Source: Puniceicoccaceae bacterium (GTDB lineage Bacteria; Verrucomicrobiota; Verrucomicrobiia; Opitutales; Coraliomargaritaceae). Taken from it: 9,714 nt of DNA. The DNA lies in assembly GCA_011522825.1 (NCBI GenBank), contig WTIG01000088.1:1-9714 (forward strand), written 5' to 3'. Positions 6,211-9,714 of the stretch are shown in pieces (positions within the stretch are counted from its first letter, which is position 1; the number at the start of each line of letters is the position of its first letter). The notes under the pieces are model-generated. The model was not told the origin of the DNA and searched no databases. It saw only the letters and a list, made by a program, of their open reading frames with translations. A program made the position numbers and the translations under genes.

Positions 6211-9042
6211 ATGATTGAATTTACATACCGACACATAGGGCCTACAGATACTTCAATTGACTGGATGCTGAATTATCTTGGTTATGATTCATTGGATGCG
6301 CTCACTGATAAACTCATTCCCGATGACATTCAATTTAAGGAAAAGCTTAATGTTCCGGATGCTTTATCGGAAACAGAGGCAACAGAGCGTTTAGCAAAAA
6401 TAGCCCAAAAGAATGATTTGTTTCATAGTTTAATTGGACAAGGCTATTATGGAACTATCACTCCGCCTGTTATTCGGAGAAATATTTTAGAAAACCCAGC
6501 TTGGTATTCAGGGTACACACCTTACCAAGCAGAAATTTCTCAAGGTCGTCTAGAGGCCTTATTTAATTTTCAAACCATGGTCAGTGATTTGACGGGCTTA
6601 CCTATAGCCAATGCGTCTTTATTGGATGAGCCGACTGCTGTAGCTGAAGCCATTATGCTTTGTCATCGAGCCAATCGTTCTAAAGGCAGTGAAGTCTTTT
6701 TATCCGATAAATGTCATCCACAAACCATTGCTATATGTCAGGCACGTTCTGAATTGCTCGGGTGGACAGTTGTTGTCGGAGATTGGAAAAGCTACGCACC
6801 CAGTGAAGCCAGTTTTGCCGCAGTGGTACAGTATCCAGAAACAGATGGTGTCTTAAATGATTTTAGTGAATTCAGTCAGCGAATGCATGAGAATGGAGTC
6901 TTGGTTGTTGCTGCGACTGATTTGCTTGCTTTAACCCTTTTTGCCGAGCCTGCCTCATGGGGTGCTGATGTTGCCGTAGGTAGTACGCAACGCTTTGGCT
7001 GTCCTATGGGATTTGGTGGTCCTCATGCCGCATTCTTTGCAACAAAAGAAGCGTACAAACGAATGATTCCAGGAAGAATTGTCGGACGTTCCAAAGATAG
7101 CTCTGGGCAGGATGCGTTGCGACTTGCTTTGCAAACTCGTGAGCAACATATACGGAGAGAGAAAGCGACGAGCAACATATGTACGGCCCAAGTCTTGCCT
7201 GCAGTTATGGCATCTATGTTTGCCTTGTATCATGGGGCCAATAACCTTCGATCGATTGCCGAAACAGCCCATGCGATTACGACCTATTTAGAAGCTAAGC
7301 TCAGAGAATGCTCTTATGCGATTGAAGCAGGGGCACGTTTTGATACGATCAAACTTTCAGTGACAGAATCCCAAATGGATCAAATTCAGTCTCTAGCTAA
7401 AGAGGAACGAATTAATTTACGTTACTATAATGATTCAGAGCTAGGATTTTCAATAGATGAAACTGTAGACAGCTCAATCTTAGCATCGCTAGGAAGAATT
7501 TTTGGTTTTACAGCGGATTCTTGGGAATCGGTATTAGGGCAAAAATCGAATGCATTGGCCGAAGCTTTATTCAGAAAAACTGAATTTTTAAAGCACCCTA
7601 TATTTAATCGCAATCGTAGTGAATTAGAAATCACTCGTTATATTTTTAACTTAGCTAAAAAAGACCTAACGCTAGTTGATTCAATGATCCCATTGGGTTC
7701 TTGTACAATGAAATTGAATTCAGCGAGCGAATTAGATCCAGTGTCATGGGATTCTTTGAACCAATTACATCCTTTAATTCCTAAAGATCAGGCGGAAGGC
7801 TATTCACAGCTTACGCAAGAATTGAGTGACTGGTTGGCTGAAATTACGGGCTTTCATTCTGTTTCTTTGCAGCCGAATTCAGGAGCTTCAGGGGAGTATG
7901 CAGGCTTAGTAGCAATTCGTAGTTATCATGAAAGTCGTGGAGATAAACAGCGAAACATTTGTTTGATCCCCGAAAGTGCTCATGGCACTAATCCAGCGAG
8001 TGCGTCTTTAGTTGGGTTTAAGGTAATTTCAATTGCCTGCTCAGATGGTTGTGTGGATCTAGAAGATTTAGAAGCAAAGGCAGAGCAGTACCAAGAACAC
8101 TTGGGGGCCTTCATGCTGACTTATCCATCTACATACGGAATTTATGAATCAAAGGTGAAGGATATTTGCTCAATTATACATAAGTACGGTAGTCAGGTTT
8201 ATATGGATGGTGCGAATATGAATGCAATGGTTGGTTTGTGTCGTCCTGGAGACTTTGGTGCCGATGTTTGCCACCTGAATTTACACAAAACATTTTGTAT
8301 TCCTCATGGTGGAGGAGGTCCTGGCTCTGGACCCATTGGTGTTGCAGAACACTTAGCGCCTTTCTTGCCATCAGACCCATGTGCAACAGGTGCTGAGTTC
8401 AGTCGTCCAGTCTCTGGTGCTAATTTTGGGAGTGCTTTAATTTTATCTATTCCTTGGATGTATATTCAATCAATGGGGGCCAGTGGTCTTAAAAAAGCAT
8501 CTCAAGTCGCAATCCTAAATGCAAATTATATGCTGAATCGCTTGAGTAAGCATTATGATATTCTTTATCGAGGTGAGGGCGGCTTAGTCGCTCATGAAGG
8601 AATTATTGATTTAAGGCCGTTTAAGAAGAGTGTTGGGATTGATGTGAATGATGTTTGTAAACGTCTCATTGATTATGGCTTTCATGCACCGACTATGTCT
8701 TGGCCAGTCATCGGTACGATTATGATTGAACCTACAGAAAGTGAAACAATTGAAGAACTGGATCGCTTTGTTGATGCAATGATTGCGATTCGTGAAGAAA
8801 TCGCAGCTATTGAAAAAGGTGAGTCTGATGCAGAGGATAACGTCTTGAGGCATGCACCGTTTACCATAGCCGTATTGAGTGCGGATGTATGGCCTTATAG
8901 TTTTTCTCGAACACAAGCAGGTTGGCCAAATGGCTTGAACAAAGAGCGAAAATTTTGGGCTCCAGTGACTCGTATTGATAATGCATTAGGCGATCGAAAT
9001 TTGATCTGTAGTTGTCCAAAGGTTGAAGAGTTGGCACAATAA
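6211..9042 (+). CDS. gcvP: Glycine cleavage system P protein (glycine dehydrogenase, decarboxylating), single-chain
   Basis: PLP enzyme that decarboxylates glycine and loads the aminomethyl group onto lipoyl-GcvH. At 943 residues it is the fused form; some bacteria split it into GcvPA and GcvPB. The N-terminal half has YGTITPPVIRRNILENP near residue 90, NASLLDEPTA (134-143), GSTQRFGCPMGFGGPHAAFF (257-276) and REQHIRREKATSNICTAQ (310-327). The catalytic C-terminal half has PNSGASGEYAG (555-565), SAHGTNPASA near 589-598, MDGANMNA (665-672) and HLNLHKTFCIPHGGGGPG with Lys693 as the PLP Schiff-base residue. It ends with the conserved GDRNLICSCP segment. DEPTA replaces the DEGTA or DEATA often seen in the N-half. 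It is the last gene of the operon, 8 bp after gcvH, with only a weak GAGCGA before the ATG. Confidence 0.97.
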   Translation: MIEFTYRHIGPTDTSIDWMLNYLGYDSLDALTDKLIPDDIQFKEKLNVPDALSETEATERLAKIAQKNDLFHSLIGQGYYGTITPPVIRRNILENPAWYSGYTPYQAEISQGRLEALFNFQTMVSDLTGLPIANASLLDEPTAVAEAIMLCHRANRSKGSEVFLSDKCHPQTIAICQARSELLGWTVVVGDWKSYAPSEASFAAVVQYPETDGVLNDFSEFSQRMHENGVLVVAATDLLALTLFAEPASWGADVAVGSTQRFGCPMGFGGPHAAFFATKEAYKRMIPGRIVGRSKDSSGQDALRLALQTREQHIRREKATSNICTAQVLPAVMASMFALYHGANNLRSIAETAHAITTYLEAKLRECSYAIEAGARFDTIKLSVTESQMDQIQSLAKEERINLRYYNDSELGFSIDETVDSSILASLGRIFGFTADSWESVLGQKSNALAEALFRKTEFLKHPIFNRNRSELEITRYIFNLAKKDLTLVDSMIPLGSCTMKLNSASELDPVSWDSLNQLHPLIPKDQAEGYSQLTQELSDWLAEITGFHSVSLQPNSGASGEYAGLVAIRSYHESRGDKQRNICLIPESAHGTNPASASLVGFKVISIACSDGCVDLEDLEAKAEQYQEHLGAFMLTYPSTYGIYESKVKDICSIIHKYGSQVYMDGANMNAMVGLCRPGDFGADVCHLNLHKTFCIPHGGGGPGSGPIGVAEHLAPFLPSDPCATGAEFSRPVSGANFGSALILSIPWMYIQSMGASGLKKASQVAILNANYMLNRLSKHYDILYRGEGGLVAHEGIIDLRPFKKSVGIDVNDVCKRLIDYGFHAPTMSWPVIGTIMIEPTESETIEELDRFVDAMIAIREEIAAIEKGESDAEDNVLRHAPFTIAVLSADVWPYSFSRTQAGWPNGLNKERKFWAPVTRIDNALGDRNLICSCPKVEELAQ

Positions 9043-9085
9043 GCAGTTTACTGTTTTGTCGAATTTTAGTGATAGATTTTTTACT

Positions 9086-9119
9086 GAAGATTTGTAATCT
9101 TCCTAGCTTTGGCTAGTTT
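9086..9119 (+). terminator. Candidate terminator: two adjacent hairpins after gcvP
   Basis: GAAGATT (9086-9092) pairs with AATCTTC (9096-9102) around a 3-base loop. CTAGC (9103-9107) pairs with GCTAG (9112-9116) around TTTG, followed by TTTAAAT. The stems are short, only modestly GC-containing, and the T run is only three bases. It is therefore a weak intrinsic terminator candidate at the end of the operon, or a structured leader of the following gene. Confidence 0.35.
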
Positions 9120-9138
9120 AAATAGTAAGGTCACTTTT

Positions 9139-9714
9139 ATGAAATATACTACACGCTTTGTTCATATCTGTTTAATTACATTTACGGCTATCTTATTTGT
9201 CAGTTGTACATCGGTTAGTAGTATCAATCGCAGTTCATTGCAATTAATCCCAGATGAGAAATTGATAGAGCTTTCAAATAATGAGTTTGAAAGGCTCAAG
9301 CGTAATTCAAACTTATCCGAGGATAAAGAACGTCTAGCTCAAATTGAAAGGGTTGTTAATAGACTAGCGCCTTATGTGCCTATGCCAAGTGAACTCATTG
9401 GAGAAGAATGGGAATTCATTTTAATAGAGGATGACGATGTGATAAATGCCTTTGCATTACCGAGTGCTAAAGTTGGAGTATATACAGGCTTATTCAAAAT
9501 TGCTAAAAGTGATGCCGATCTTGCCGTTGTCATCGGTCATGAGATGGGCCATGTTGTGGCTAAACATGGCGGAGAAAGGATGTCACAGCAAATGGTCGCA
9601 CTGGGCGGGAGTATTTTGTTATCTCAGACGACTAAAGGGGATTCTAGAGAAGATCGTGAACGTTTATTAAGAATATACGGCTTGGGTTCTACTATAGGGG
9701 TTTTACTTCCTTAT
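9139..9714 (+). CDS. M48-family zinc metalloprotease, probable lipoprotein (N-terminal part, cut by window edge)
   Basis: The frame from the ATG at 9139 is open for 192 codons to the window end, so the C-terminus is missing. Residues 1-22 form a lipoprotein-like signal peptide (MKYTTR, a hydrophobic stretch, then LFVSC), with Cys23 as the probable lipidated residue; Phe at -3 is a slightly loose lipobox. The mature part contains the M48 hallmarks INAFALPSAKVGVYTGL (102-118) and the zinc motif VVIGHEMGHVVAKHGGERMS (130-149), with H134, E135 and H138. This resembles envelope quality-control peptidases of the LoiP/BepA/Oma1 group, so an envelope location and proteolysis of damaged or misfolded proteins is a family-based inference. 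TAAGG at 9126-9130, eight bases before the ATG, is the best ribosome site in the window and supports the start. It lies 96 bp after gcvP beyond a hairpin pair, so it probably does not belong to the operon. Confidence 0.9.
   Translation, partial: MKYTTRFVHICLITFTAILFVSCTSVSSINRSSLQLIPDEKLIELSNNEFERLKRNSNLSEDKERLAQIERVVNRLAPYVPMPSELIGEEWEFILIEDDDVINAFALPSAKVGVYTGLFKIAKSDADLAVVIGHEMGHVVAKHGGERMSQQMVALGGSILLSQTTKGDSREDRERLLRIYGLGSTIGVLLPY

Noticed and set aside
6955..7272. Minus-strand reading frame of 105 codons inside gcvP
   Set aside because: It lies opposite strongly conserved GcvP sequence (GSTQRFG to the REQHIRREK region), has no recognisable domain, and is explained as a shadow frame.
8611..8916. 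Minus-strand reading frame of 101 codons inside gcvP
   Set aside because: Antisense to the conserved GcvP C-terminal region. It is cysteine- and histidine-rich as expected from antisense translation, with no start context or family resemblance.
9446..9670. Plus-strand reading frame of 74 codons near the right edge
   Set aside because: It is in another frame inside the M48 protease gene, whose frame carries the HEMGH motif and a signal peptide.
1..9714. Mobile element, CRISPR array, tRNA/rRNA or novel defence locus
   Set aside because: No transposase, terminal inverted repeats, regularly spaced repeats or RNA-gene signatures were seen. Nearly all sequence is accounted for by housekeeping genes.

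Overview
The window is AT-rich bacterial DNA. It holds one long co-directional run of six metabolic genes on the + strand, flanked by two genes cut by the window edges. The organism is probably a member of the Verrucomicrobiota/PVC or Bacteroidota side of the tree. The main clue is the ~637-residue form of amidophosphoribosyltransferase with the N-terminal signature HECGIAMIRLLKP, which I associate with those groups rather than with Proteobacteria or Firmicutes. Shine-Dalgarno sites are weak or absent before most genes, which also fits. No search was run, so the phylum is an inference.

Layout. Positions 1-359 (minus strand) hold the N-terminal 119 codons of a metallo-beta-lactamase-fold hydrolase with a THCHLDH metal-binding motif. 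A divergent intergenic region of about 175 bp follows (360-534). Then come purF long form (535-2448), purH (2467-4026), a lipoate/octanoate transferase family gene (4056-4736), gcvT (4733-5803), gcvH (5822-6202) and gcvP (6211-9042). Gaps between these six genes are 18, 29, -4, 18 and 8 bp, so they very likely form one operon. A short spacer with two adjacent small hairpins (9043-9138) leads to the first 192 codons of an M48-family zinc metalloprotease lipoprotein (9139-9714), which runs off the end.

How the genes work together. PurF catalyses the first committed step of purine synthesis. PurH catalyses the last two steps and consumes 10-formyl-tetrahydrofolate. GcvP, GcvH and GcvT split glycine and make 5,10-methylene-tetrahydrofolate, the precursor of that formyl donor. 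The LplA/LipM-family enzyme would place the octanoyl or lipoyl group on Lys63 of GcvH. The cluster therefore couples one-carbon supply to purine demand and brings its own cofactor-attachment enzyme. Dihydrolipoamide dehydrogenase (GcvL/Lpd), lipoyl synthase and the folate-interconverting enzymes are not in the window.

I did not find a mobile element, CRISPR array, RNA gene or an obviously new defence-type system. The most interesting points are the cysteine in a LipM-like context in the lipoate-family enzyme, the purine plus glycine-cleavage operon, the non-canonical PurF C-terminus, and a 16-bp perfect palindrome over the gcvT stop codon.
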